64,000 nucleotides of DNA, taken from NCBI GenBank assembly GCA_965249645.1, contig CBDFML010000011.1:620001-684000 (forward strand), written 5' to 3'. This document shows, piece by piece, positions 53,833 to 61,674 of the stretch. The stretch comes from CAVOEB01 sp965249645 (GTDB lineage Bacteria > Pseudomonadota > Alphaproteobacteria > UBA828 > JAPUJA01). Position 1 is the stretch's first letter. Every line of letters starts with the position of its first letter. Under the pieces are notes generated by a model. It was given only the letters and a program-made list of their open reading frames with translations, did not search any database and had not been told where the DNA came from. Position numbers and translations under genes: made by a program.

Positions 53833-55237
53833 GCCCTACACCGTCGAGGTTCCCTATCTCGACCCTTTCGCCGCCTTCGCGCCGTTCGCCGACGATCCCT
53901 GGGCCATGTTCCTCGACAGCGCGCAAGTGTGCGAGCGCCAGGGACGTCATTCCTACATTGCGCTCGATCCCTGGCGGACGATCACGGCGCAAGGCCGGCA
54001 GCTGAGCGTCGACGGCGAGGATCGTGAGGGCGACCCTTTCAGGTTTCTCCAGGCCGAGTTGGCGGCGATACGCAGCGAGACCGTTCCCGAATTGCCGCCG
54101 TTCCAGACCGGCGCGCTGGGTTATTTCGGCTACGGGTTGGGTCATCACCTCAAACGGCTGCCACGAGCGCCTCTGGGTGACCTCGCGTTTCCCGATCTGG
54201 CCATCGGTCTTTACGACACGGTTGCCGCGTTCGACAATCTGGCGCGTCGCGCCTGGATCGTCTCAAGTGGGCAACCCAAATCTGGCTCCGCGGGCGCCGA
54301 ACGGGCACGGGCGCGGGCTACGGCGCTGGAAGCCCGACTGCGTGCCACCAGTGGAGCTCCCCTGCTGACAGGGCCCCGCCCCGAGCACTGGCCGGCGCCG
54401 AACTGGCGAGCCGATTGCGAGCGCGCCGACTATGAGGCCTAGGTCGCCCGGGTCGTCGAGCATATCCGGGCAGGGGATATCTATCAGGCGAACCTGTCGC
54501 GTGGGCTGCGTGCGAGCCTGCCGCCGGAACTGCACCCGTTTCATTTCTACGGCCGGTTGCGGGCCATCAGTCCGGCACCGTTTGCCGCCTATCTGACGCT
54601 GGGCGAGATTGTTATCGCATCGTCTTCGCCCGAACGTTTTCTTAACTTCTCCGATGGCTGGGTCGAGACTCGACCGATCAAGGGAACCCGGCCCCGCGGT
54701 GTGACCCCCGAGCAGGATCGCGACGAAGCCCAGGCTTTGCTCAGCAGCGAAAAAGACCGCGCCGAGAACGTGATGATCGTCGATCTTCTGCGCAACGACC
54801 TCTCGCGGGTCTGCCGGCCCCACACGGTGGATGTTCGCGAGCTTTGCGTGCTCGAGAGCTTCGCGACGGTTCACCATCTGACCTCGACGGTGATCGGCCA
54901 ACTCGACGCCGGGAAGGACGCGGTTGACCTGTTGCGCGCGACGTTTCCCGGCGGTTCGATTACGGGTGCACCGAAGATCCGGGCGATGGAGATCATTACC
55001 GAGCTCGAAGGCGAGTCGCGCGGTCCGCATTTTGGTGCAATCGGCTTTCTTGGCGCCGACGGTGCCGCCGATCTCAACATCGCCATTCGGACCCTGGTGT
55101 TGCGCGCGGGCGAGGCCAGCATCCGGGTCGGCGGAGGCATCGTTGCCGATTCCGACCCGGCGGCCGAATTCGACGAAACCGTCGTCAAGGCCGCGGCACT
55201 CTTGCGGGCCGCCCAGCTGCTGGAGATGGGTCCGTGA
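53822..55237 (+). pseudogene. pabB: Aminodeoxychorismate synthase component I, interrupted by an in-frame amber codon
   Basis: The frame codes for a full-size PabB (472 codons) but is stopped by TAG at 54440-54442, after residue 206. The same frame continues without shift: the residues after the stop are VARVVEHIRAGDIYQANLSR, the conserved chorismate-enzyme block. PIKGTRPRG has the catalytic Lys that distinguishes PabB from TrpE, and RAENVMIVDLLRNDLSRVC, FPGGSITGAPKIRAME and RVGGGIVADSDP complete the active site. A single base change explains it. TAG is used as a normal stop by neighbours (bioA), so recoding is unlikely; a sequencing error must also be considered. Overlaps bioA and pabA. Confidence 0.9.
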
Positions 55238-55815
55238 TCCTGCTCGTCGACAACTACGATTCGTTCGTTCACAACCTTGCACGCTACATCCGCGAGCTCG
55301 GCTATCCCTGCACGGTACAGCGCAACGACGTTCTCAATTTTGACGCGTTGGCGTCCGAACCGCCCAGCCATATTGTGATTTCGCCCGGTCCCGGTGCGCC
55401 GGAAGGGGCGGGGGCGTGTAACGCGTTGATCGGCCGTTTCGGCGCGCGGGTGCCTATCCTTGGAGATTGCCTGGGCCATCAGTGCATAGGGCAGGTCTAC
55501 GGCGGACGGGTTGTGCGCGGTGTACCGATGCACGCCAAGACGTCGATGGTCCGCCACGACGGACACGGCCTGTTTGCCGGCCTGCCCGATCCCCTGCGGG
55601 TGGGTCGCTACCATTCGCTGGTGGTCGACCCCGACAGTCTGCCTGCCGAGTTGCAGGTCATCGCCACTGAGCCGGATGGTGCGATCATGGCGCTTGCGCA
55701 CCGCAGCCATCCGGTCTTGGGAGTCCAGTTCCACCCCGAATCCGTATTGACCGAAAGTGGTCATCGCCTGCTGGATAATTTCCTGGGGACGCCCGATGGC
55801 CAGCGTCTATCTTAA
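55234..55815 (+). CDS. pabA: Aminodeoxychorismate synthase component II (glutamine amidotransferase)
   Basis: A 193-residue class I glutaminase that supplies ammonia to PabB (or to TrpE). The nucleophile Cys79 is in GDCLGHQ, the oxyanion region in SPGPGAPEGAG, and the His-Glu pair in GVQFHPESVLTESGH. Intact. GTG start overlaps the pabB stop. It could still serve anthranilate synthase as an amphibolic TrpG if PabB is dead, although no trp gene is nearby. Confidence 0.95.
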   Translation: MILLVDNYDSFVHNLARYIRELGYPCTVQRNDVLNFDALASEPPSHIVISPGPGAPEGAGACNALIGRFGARVPILGDCLGHQCIGQVYGGRVVRGVPMHAKTSMVRHDGHGLFAGLPDPLRVGRYHSLVVDPDSLPAELQVIATEPDGAIMALAHRSHPVLGVQFHPESVLTESGHRLLDNFLGTPDGQRLS

Positions 55816-56654
55816 CGGCGCCCTCGTCGACGGGGAAGTGGCCCGCATCGCTCCCGACGACCGAGGCTTCCTGTTGGGCGACGGTCTATTCGAGACCCTA
55901 CGCGTCCGCCACGGCCGGCTGTTCCGCGCGCGCGCATCTCGATCGCCTTGCGGCCAGCGCCGAGCGTCTGGGAATTCCCCTGCCCGAAGACCTCGATGCT
56001 CTTGAACGCGCGTTCGATGCCACCTTGGCGGCAAACCGGCTGGAAGCGGCGGACGCTGTGGTGCGTCTCACGTTGACGCGGGGGTCGGGGCCGCGCGGCG
56101 TGCTGCCTTCGGGCGATCCGGTACCGACCCTGTTGATCGTGGCGCACCCGCTCAAAGCGCCGTCCGGCACGCCGGCGACACTGCAGACCGTGAGCGAGAT
56201 CCGGCGCAACGAGCACTCGCCGCTCGCCACGATAAAATCCCTCAACTATCTGGACGGAATCCTGGCCCAGCGCACGGCCGACGGAGCGGGGGCGGACGAA
56301 GCGCTCCTGCTCAACACGCAAGGCCGCATCGCCGAGGCGTCCGCCGCCAATCTCTTCCTGGTCGAGAACGGCGATCTTGTAACCTCGCCGCCGTCCGAGG
56401 GCGTGTTGCCGGGAATTACCCGTGGCGTGGTGCTCGAACTTGCCCGGGACCTCGGCCTGCCGGCACGCGAAGAGCCGCTCGAGCCCAGCCGCCTCGATGG
56501 CGCGGACAAGGGCTTCCTGACCAACGCGGTGATCGGCCTGCGCCCGGTGGAAGCAATCGACGGACACCGGTTCGAGGCGCCCGGACCGGTGACTGCCTCG
56601 CTCGGGGCGGCCTTCGACGCCCTGGTCGCCCGCGAGATCGGCGCGGCCGGCTAG
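55796..56654 (+). pseudogene. pabC: 4-amino-4-deoxychorismate lyase, frameshifted
   Basis: A fold-type IV PLP lyase that makes p-aminobenzoate. The first frame gives MASVYLNGALVDGE through FETLRVRHGRLFRARA and then runs off to a stop at 56005. From the CG repeat near 55925 the correct protein continues in the next frame as HLDRLAASAERLGIPLPED and on to the PLP lysine in TIKSLNYLDG and the end at 56654. The tract has 11 alternating C/G bases before AT where 13 (or 10) are needed, so one CG unit seems lost. Its stop overlaps that of the convergent ferritin-like gene. Error, decay and phase variation are all possible. Confidence 0.88.
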
Positions 56655-56956
56655 CTCGTCGCGTGTTCCTCGGCGTCGAGGATATCGCCTTCCGAAAACA
56701 GGTAGGTCTTCATCTCTTTGTCGAAGTCGGGGCTGTTCCGGCGCATCCATTCGAGGACCATGGAGGCGTGCTCGATCTCCTCGCGCATGTTGTGCAGCAG
56801 GATTTCCTTGAGCGCCGGATCGTCGCAGTCGTCGGCGCGCTGGCGATACCAGTCGGCAGCCTCGACCTCTTCCATCAGCGAGACAGTGGCCTGATGCATC
56901 GAGAGGGTGGTCTTGCTCAAACGCTCGCGCGGCGCGTGAAGGTTGTCGCTCGACAT
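56651..56956 (-). CDS. Encapsulated-ferritin-like (EncFtn-type) ferroxidase
   Basis: A 101-residue two-helix ferritin-like protein. The pattern MEEVEAADWYRQR, then HNMREEIEHASMVLEWMRRN, parallels Rhodospirillum EncFtn, with Glu30, Glu60 and His63 at the ferroxidase positions and Trp36-Tyr37 conserved. EncFtn assembles into ring decamers and oxidises iron inside encapsulin shells. Here the protein ends EGDILDAEEHATS, with no visible encapsulin-targeting peptide, and no encapsulin gene is near. It may be a free-standing relative or work with a distant shell. ATG at 56956; a longer in-frame extension upstream lacks family similarity. Confidence 0.82.
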   Translation of the reverse strand: MSSDNLHAPRERLSKTTLSMHQATVSLMEEVEAADWYRQRADDCDDPALKEILLHNMREEIEHASMVLEWMRRNSPDFDKEMKTYLFSEGDILDAEEHATS

Positions 56957-57021
56957 GGCGTTGGTTTCCTCTTGGGTTGTGGCGGCCTTGCGGGGGCGTT
57001 GAGGCTGGGTAATGTGCCATA

Positions 57022-57050
57022 GAGATAGGCGGGCGGTTCCCGGGAAACAA
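57022..57050 (-). promoter_or_regulatory. Possible promoter and palindrome of the EncFtn-like gene
   Basis: On the minus strand TTGTTT (57050-57045) and TATCTC (57027-57022) are 17 bases apart. The perfect palindrome TTCCCGGGAA (57037-57046) lies partly in the spacer and overlaps the -35, a natural place for an operator. Which regulator binds, if any, is unknown. Confidence 0.4.
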
Positions 57051-57125
57051 CAGGAAATTTCGACGACGTCGGCACCATAGAGCGCTTGAACCGAACGGCG
57101 CGCGCGGTGCATTCTGGAACCTGTC

Positions 57126-58907
57126 GTGACCACCCCGCAGATCATTTCCCTGGCCATCCTGGGCGGCGCCCTGGTGCTCTTCGTGTGGGGCCGCTGGCGC
57201 CACGACGTAGTTGCCCTGATTGCGTTGGCGGCGGGGCTGATCTCGGGCCTGGTGCCCGGGGGCGAGGCGTTCGCGGGCTTCGGTCATCCCGCGGTGATTA
57301 CCGTGGCCGCCGTCCTCGTCATCAGCCGGGCGCTGGCCAACGCCGGGGCCGTCGATCTTCTGCTGCGCTATATCGCCCCGCTCACGGCCCGGCCGTCGAT
57401 CCATATCGGTGGGCTGGGCGGCATTTCGGCCGTGCTCTCGGGTTTCATCAATAACGTCGGCACACTGGCCCTGATGATGCCCGTGGCCATCAAGTCGGCC
57501 GCCGGTGCCGGGCGCACACCGGCCTCGATCCTGATGCCTATCTCGTTTGCCGCCATCCTGGGCGGGCTGCTCACCTTGATCGGCACGCCGCCAAATATCA
57601 TCGTCGCGACGTATCGTGCCGACGCGCTGGGCGAGCCGTTCCGGATGTTCGATTTCACGCCCGTGGGTGCGCCCGTGGCCGTGGCCGGGCTCCTCTTCGT
57701 GGCGCTGATCGGATGGCGGCTGATCCCCAAGGCGCGGCGCGAGCGCAGCGCGCCAGACGAGCTGTTCGACATCAAGGATTACCTGACCGAGGCGCGGGTC
57801 CAGGACGAGTCGGAAATCGTCGGCAAATTGCTGCGCGAGGTTGAAGATGTTGCCGCCGAGCACGACGCCACGATCCTCGGCGTCGTCCGTGACGAACGCC
57901 GTATCCTGCGCCCCACCTGGCGCGGCGCGCTCGAGGCCGGCGATATCCTGATCCTCGAGGCCGCGCCCGAGTCCCTCGACAAGGTAGTGACCGCGCTGGG
58001 CCTGACGCTGGCCGACGACGGCAAGGATGTGACCGAGACCTTACGTTCCGACGAGGTCGGGTTGGTTGAGGCCGTGGTCACGGCCGGGTCCGTCGCCGAA
58101 GGGCGAAATGCGCGGGGCCTGCGGCTGCGCACCTATCACGGCGTCAAGCTGTTGGGCGTTTCGCGCCAGGGGCGGCCGACTCGCGGACGTCTGAAAAGCT
58201 TCACGTTTCGCGCGGGCGACGTGCTGCTCTTGCAGGGCGATACCGAGCAGATGCCGGGCACCCTGGCCGATCTGGGCCTGCTCCCGCTGGCCGAGCGCGA
58301 TCTCCAGATCGGCAAGCGGCGCAAGCTCTGGATCGCACTCGGCGTGTTCGCTGCGGCGATTGTCTGCGCCGCGCTCGGCGTCGTCGGCGCGCCCGTCGCC
58401 CTTACCCTGGCTGCGCTCGCGATGCTGCTGTTCGACGTTATCTCGCCACGCGAGGCCTACAGGAATATCGACTGGTCGGTGATTGTGCTGATGGGCGCCC
58501 TGATGCCGGTGGGCGCGGCACTCGAGGCGACGGGCACCACCGTGCTAATTGCTGATGCGATTCTGTTCATCTCAGGCAACGCGGCGCCTGTCGTGGCTCT
58601 GGGCCTCATTCTCGTGGTCACCATGACGCTTTCGGACGTCATCAACAACGCGGCCACCGCCGTGGTCATGGCGCCCATATCGCTCGGCGTGGCAAACAGC
58701 CTCGGGGTCAATCCGGACGCCTTTCTCATGGCGGTGGCGATCGGGGCATCGTGCGCGTTTCTCACGCCCATCGGCCACCAGAACAATGCGCTGATCATGG
58801 GTCCCGGCGGCTATCGCTTCGGCGACTACTGGCGCATGGGCCTCCCGCTCGAGCTGGTCATCATCGCCGTCTCCTTGCCGATGATCCTGCTGGTCTGGCC
58901 GCTCTAG
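57126..58907 (+). CDS. SLC13-family permease with TrkA-C domains
   Basis: A 593-residue membrane transporter. An N-terminal set of about five helices (1-200) and a C-terminal set (about 400-593) flank two cytosolic RCK_C/TrkA_C domains (about 230-390, EHDATILGVVRDERRILRPTW and LRTYHGVKLLGVSRQGRPTRG). The paired signatures SGFINNVGTLALMMPVAI and LSDVINNAATAVVMAPI are the SLC13/DASS ion-site repeats. Likely a sodium-coupled anion carrier (sulfate, dicarboxylate or phosphate); substrate unknown. GTG start, divergent from the EncFtn-like gene. Confidence 0.9.
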   Translation: MTTPQIISLAILGGALVLFVWGRWRHDVVALIALAAGLISGLVPGGEAFAGFGHPAVITVAAVLVISRALANAGAVDLLLRYIAPLTARPSIHIGGLGGISAVLSGFINNVGTLALMMPVAIKSAAGAGRTPASILMPISFAAILGGLLTLIGTPPNIIVATYRADALGEPFRMFDFTPVGAPVAVAGLLFVALIGWRLIPKARRERSAPDELFDIKDYLTEARVQDESEIVGKLLREVEDVAAEHDATILGVVRDERRILRPTWRGALEAGDILILEAAPESLDKVVTALGLTLADDGKDVTETLRSDEVGLVEAVVTAGSVAEGRNARGLRLRTYHGVKLLGVSRQGRPTRGRLKSFTFRAGDVLLLQGDTEQMPGTLADLGLLPLAERDLQIGKRRKLWIALGVFAAAIVCAALGVVGAPVALTLAALAMLLFDVISPREAYRNIDWSVIVLMGALMPVGAALEATGTTVLIADAILFISGNAAPVVALGLILVVTMTLSDVINNAATAVVMAPISLGVANSLGVNPDAFLMAVAIGASCAFLTPIGHQNNALIMGPGGYRFGDYWRMGLPLELVIIAVSLPMILLVWPL

Positions 58908-59863
58908 GTGGCGAGGCTCGCGCTACGAGCGAGCTCAGCTTCGGCTTGCACGACGATCTGCTCGACCAGCTCCGCTGCCGGGATAACGGTATCGATCAGG
59001 TCAAGAATTTCGCCCGCGTGGAGCGCGCGGACATCGGCATCGTCGGGAGCGGCTGCATTGTAGTCGCGGCGCGCGGCATCCGCCTCGTCGCCGGGGGCCG
59101 GCAGCGAGGTCTGCCAGAGCTCGACGCTGGCGTTGCGGATGACCCGGCCGGTGAATTCTGGCGGCCAGTCGAGTCCGCGCAAGCGGTCGAACAGGCTGGT
59201 ACGCAAGGTATCGTCGCCGCCGCGCTCGAGCAGCCGCTGCTTGAAGCTCTCCGGCCACAGGCATTCGGTCGTCGCGAGAAAGCGTGTGCCAATTACCGCA
59301 CCGGCGGCGCCCAGCAGGAGCGAGGCGCCAAGCCCCCGGCCGTCGCCGATGCCGCCGGCGGCCAGCACCGGGATCGGTGCCACCGCGTCGACCACGGCGG
59401 GAACCAGCGCGAAGGTGCCGCGGCGTGCGCCGTGACCTCCGGCTTCCGAGCCCTGCGCCACGATCGCATCGGCGCCGATGTCTGCCGCGATGCGGGCTTG
59501 CTCAACGCTCTGTACCTGACAGATCAGCTTGGCGCCCGCCTCGTGGATGTCACGGGCGAAGGGGGCCGCGTCGCCGAACGAGAGGAACACCGCGGCCGGT
59601 GCGCGTTCGAGCGCCTGGGCCAGCAGCGCCGGCTGGCGCGCCAGGCTCCAGGTGATGAAACCCACGCCCACCCGCGCGTTGCCCGCGGCCTCGAACTCGG
59701 CATCGAGTTGATCCGCATCGCCGTAACCGCCGGCGATCAGGCCAAGACCCCCTGCCGCAGTGACCGCCGCGGCGAGCGCGCCGCCCGAGGCACCGGCCAT
59801 CGGCGCGAGCAGAACGGGGTGGCGGATGTCGAACAGATCGGTAATCGGCGTGGCAAGGGGCAT
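58904..59863 (-). CDS. Nitronate monooxygenase-family flavin enzyme
   Basis: A 319-residue FMN TIM-barrel of the NMO/2-nitropropane dioxygenase family. The segments HPVLLAPMAGASGGALAAAVTAAGGLGLIAGG, QGSEAGGHGARRGTF (with the catalytic His) and VLAAGGIGDGRGLGASLLLGAAGAVIGTRFLAT bind FMN phosphate. Class I NMOs detoxify propionate-3-nitronate; other members reduce quinones. ATG at 59863. Its end overlaps the SLC13 stop by four bases, convergently. Upstream, 184 bases separate it from the reductase gene. Confidence 0.88.
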   Translation of the reverse strand: MPLATPITDLFDIRHPVLLAPMAGASGGALAAAVTAAGGLGLIAGGYGDADQLDAEFEAAGNARVGVGFITWSLARQPALLAQALERAPAAVFLSFGDAAPFARDIHEAGAKLICQVQSVEQARIAADIGADAIVAQGSEAGGHGARRGTFALVPAVVDAVAPIPVLAAGGIGDGRGLGASLLLGAAGAVIGTRFLATTECLWPESFKQRLLERGGDDTLRTSLFDRLRGLDWPPEFTGRVIRNASVELWQTSLPAPGDEADAARRDYNAAAPDDADVRALHAGEILDLIDTVIPAAELVEQIVVQAEAELARSASLAT

Positions 59864-60047
59864 TGCGGCTGGCTCCGGGGCAGGGCGGAGCCTATGGTGC
59901 CCGGCGGGCGAGCCGCGAACAAGCCCGCTTGCAAAACATGCCTGCCGCCTTACATTACCCCGGCCTACGGGACCCGATCCGGGTTCCGGCATTGATTCGA
60001 GAGATGTGCGCCATGTTGAAATCGTGTTCAATCCGGCGGGCCGCCTG

Positions 60048-61265
60048 ATGGCCGGCGACGGTGTCGTCATCGTCGGTGCCGGCCACGCCGGCGGTCAGGC
60101 CGCGGCCGCTTTGCGCGCCAAGGGCTACGAGGGCCCGGTTCGTCTGCTGGGCGAAGAGCCTTATGCGCCCTATGAGCGTCCCCCGCTCTCCAAGGCACTG
60201 CTTGCAGGCGAGATCGAGCCCGCACGGACCTATCTGCGCAAGCCCGAATTCTACGGGGAAAAGAATATCGATCTGCGCATGGGTGTCCGGGTCGAAGCGA
60301 TCGAGCGCGAGGCGCACCGGGTGATTCTCGCCGGTGACGAGACACTGGGGTACGAAAAGCTGATCCTCGCCACCGGGTCGGTAAACCGTCAGCTCGACAT
60401 TCCCGGCGCGGAACTTGCGGGTGTCCGTTACCTGCGCACCCTCGACGAATCGCTGGCGCTGCGCGCCGATCTCGAAGATGCCGCGGAGGTCGTCGTTGTC
60501 GGCGGCGGCTATATCGGCCTGGAAGTGGCGGCAACGGCGCGCAAGATGGGTGCTCACGTCACCGTGCTCGAGATGCTCGATCGCGTTATGGCGCGGGTCG
60601 TGGCGCCGGAGATGTCGGACTATGTCGCGGCCTGTCACCGGGACCAGGGGGTCGAGATCCGCACCGGTGTCGCCGTGACCGGCTTCGAGGGAGATGACAG
60701 GCTGAGCGCCGTGCGACTGGCGGACGACTCGACACTGCCGGCCGATCTTGCCGTCGTCGGGGTGGGCGTTGTGCCCGCTGACGGGCTCGCCGAGGCCTGT
60801 GGTCTCGAGGTCGGAAACGGCATCGTCGTCGACGAATTCACCCAGACAACCGATCCCGATATCTTCGCCATCGGCGACGTGACCAACCACCCCAACGGAC
60901 ATTATCAGCGCCGGCTGCGCCTGGAGAACGTGCAGAACGCGATGGACCAGGCAAAGACGGCGGCGCTCGCCATCTGCGGCGCGCCCGAGGCGTATAACGA
61001 GGTGCCGTGGTTCTGGTCCGACCAGTTCGATCTCAAGATCCAGATTGCGGGGCTGACCGAGGGCGCGGATGAGGTCGTCGTGCGCCAGGTCGCCGACGAG
61101 AACCGTTTCGCCGTGGCCTATTTGAAAAAGGGCGCGCTGATTGCACTCGATGCGATCAACGCGGCGAAGGATTTCATGCAGGCCCGCAAGCTGATCCCGA
61201 CCAACGCGCGGCCCGATCCGGCAAAGCTCGCCGATCCTGCAGTGCCGCTCCGCGAGACGGTATAG
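60048..61265 (+). CDS. NAD(P)H-ferredoxin reductase (FAD, rubredoxin/ferredoxin reductase type)
   Basis: A 405-residue two-dinucleotide-fold flavoprotein of the CamA/BphA4 type. The FAD motif VVIVGAGHAGGQAA is at the N-terminus, followed by YERPPLSKALL, the NAD motif VVVVGGGYIGLEVAATA and the FAD-contact TTDPDIFAIGDVTNH. It transfers electrons from NADH to a [2Fe-2S] ferredoxin, which is the next gene. The usual clients are P450 or Rieske oxygenases. ATG at 60048; no clear Shine-Dalgarno. Confidence 0.92.
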   Translation: MAGDGVVIVGAGHAGGQAAAALRAKGYEGPVRLLGEEPYAPYERPPLSKALLAGEIEPARTYLRKPEFYGEKNIDLRMGVRVEAIEREAHRVILAGDETLGYEKLILATGSVNRQLDIPGAELAGVRYLRTLDESLALRADLEDAAEVVVVGGGYIGLEVAATARKMGAHVTVLEMLDRVMARVVAPEMSDYVAACHRDQGVEIRTGVAVTGFEGDDRLSAVRLADDSTLPADLAVVGVGVVPADGLAEACGLEVGNGIVVDEFTQTTDPDIFAIGDVTNHPNGHYQRRLRLENVQNAMDQAKTAALAICGAPEAYNEVPWFWSDQFDLKIQIAGLTEGADEVVVRQVADENRFAVAYLKKGALIALDAINAAKDFMQARKLIPTNARPDPAKLADPAVPLRETV

Positions 61266-61303
61266 CGCGCGGTCGATTAACGAAGACGAGAAGGAACGCA
61301 ACG

Positions 61304-61621
61304 TTGGCGCAGATCACCTGTATCGACCGCGAAGGCAAGGAACACCGGTTCGATGGCGAAACCGGACTCAGCCTGATGGAAAACCTCAAGGACAACGACA
61401 TGGAAGTGGAAGCTGTGTGCGGCGGCTGCTGCGCCTGTGCAACCTGTCACGTCTTTGTCGATCCAGCCTGGCTCGATCGTCTCATCGCGCCCGACGAGGA
61501 GGAGGTCGACCTCGTACAGGACGCGCCCGGCTACGCCAAGAAGACATCGCGTCTGAGCTGCCAGATCGAATATTCCGATGCGCTCGACGGCCTGCGCGTC
61601 ACCCTAGCGCCGGAAGAGTAG
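61304..61621 (+). CDS. [2Fe-2S] ferredoxin (adrenodoxin/putidaredoxin type)
   Basis: A 105-residue vertebrate-type ferredoxin. The cluster ligands are in CGGCCACATCHVF (C-x5-C-x2-C) and the fourth in SRLSCQIEY. The acidic stretch APDEEEVDL matches the reductase-docking helix. TTG start at 61304 with AAGGAA about seven bases upstream; no ATG is available. It lies 38 bases after its reductase. It could support the orphan Rieske oxygenase at 29.8 kb or a P450 elsewhere. Confidence 0.93.
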   Translation: MAQITCIDREGKEHRFDGETGLSLMENLKDNDMEVEAVCGGCCACATCHVFVDPAWLDRLIAPDEEEVDLVQDAPGYAKKTSRLSCQIEYSDALDGLRVTLAPEE

Positions 61622-61674
61622 GCCTGCGCCATCAGCGGGCCGGCGCATATCCGCGCCCCGAAGGAGGGCCGAGC

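Noticed and set aside
54440..54442. Recoding of TAG in pabB as pyrrolysine or another residue
   Set aside because: TAG is a normal stop for several genes here (for example bioA and the FzlA-like gene), and no pyl gene or recoding structure is visible.
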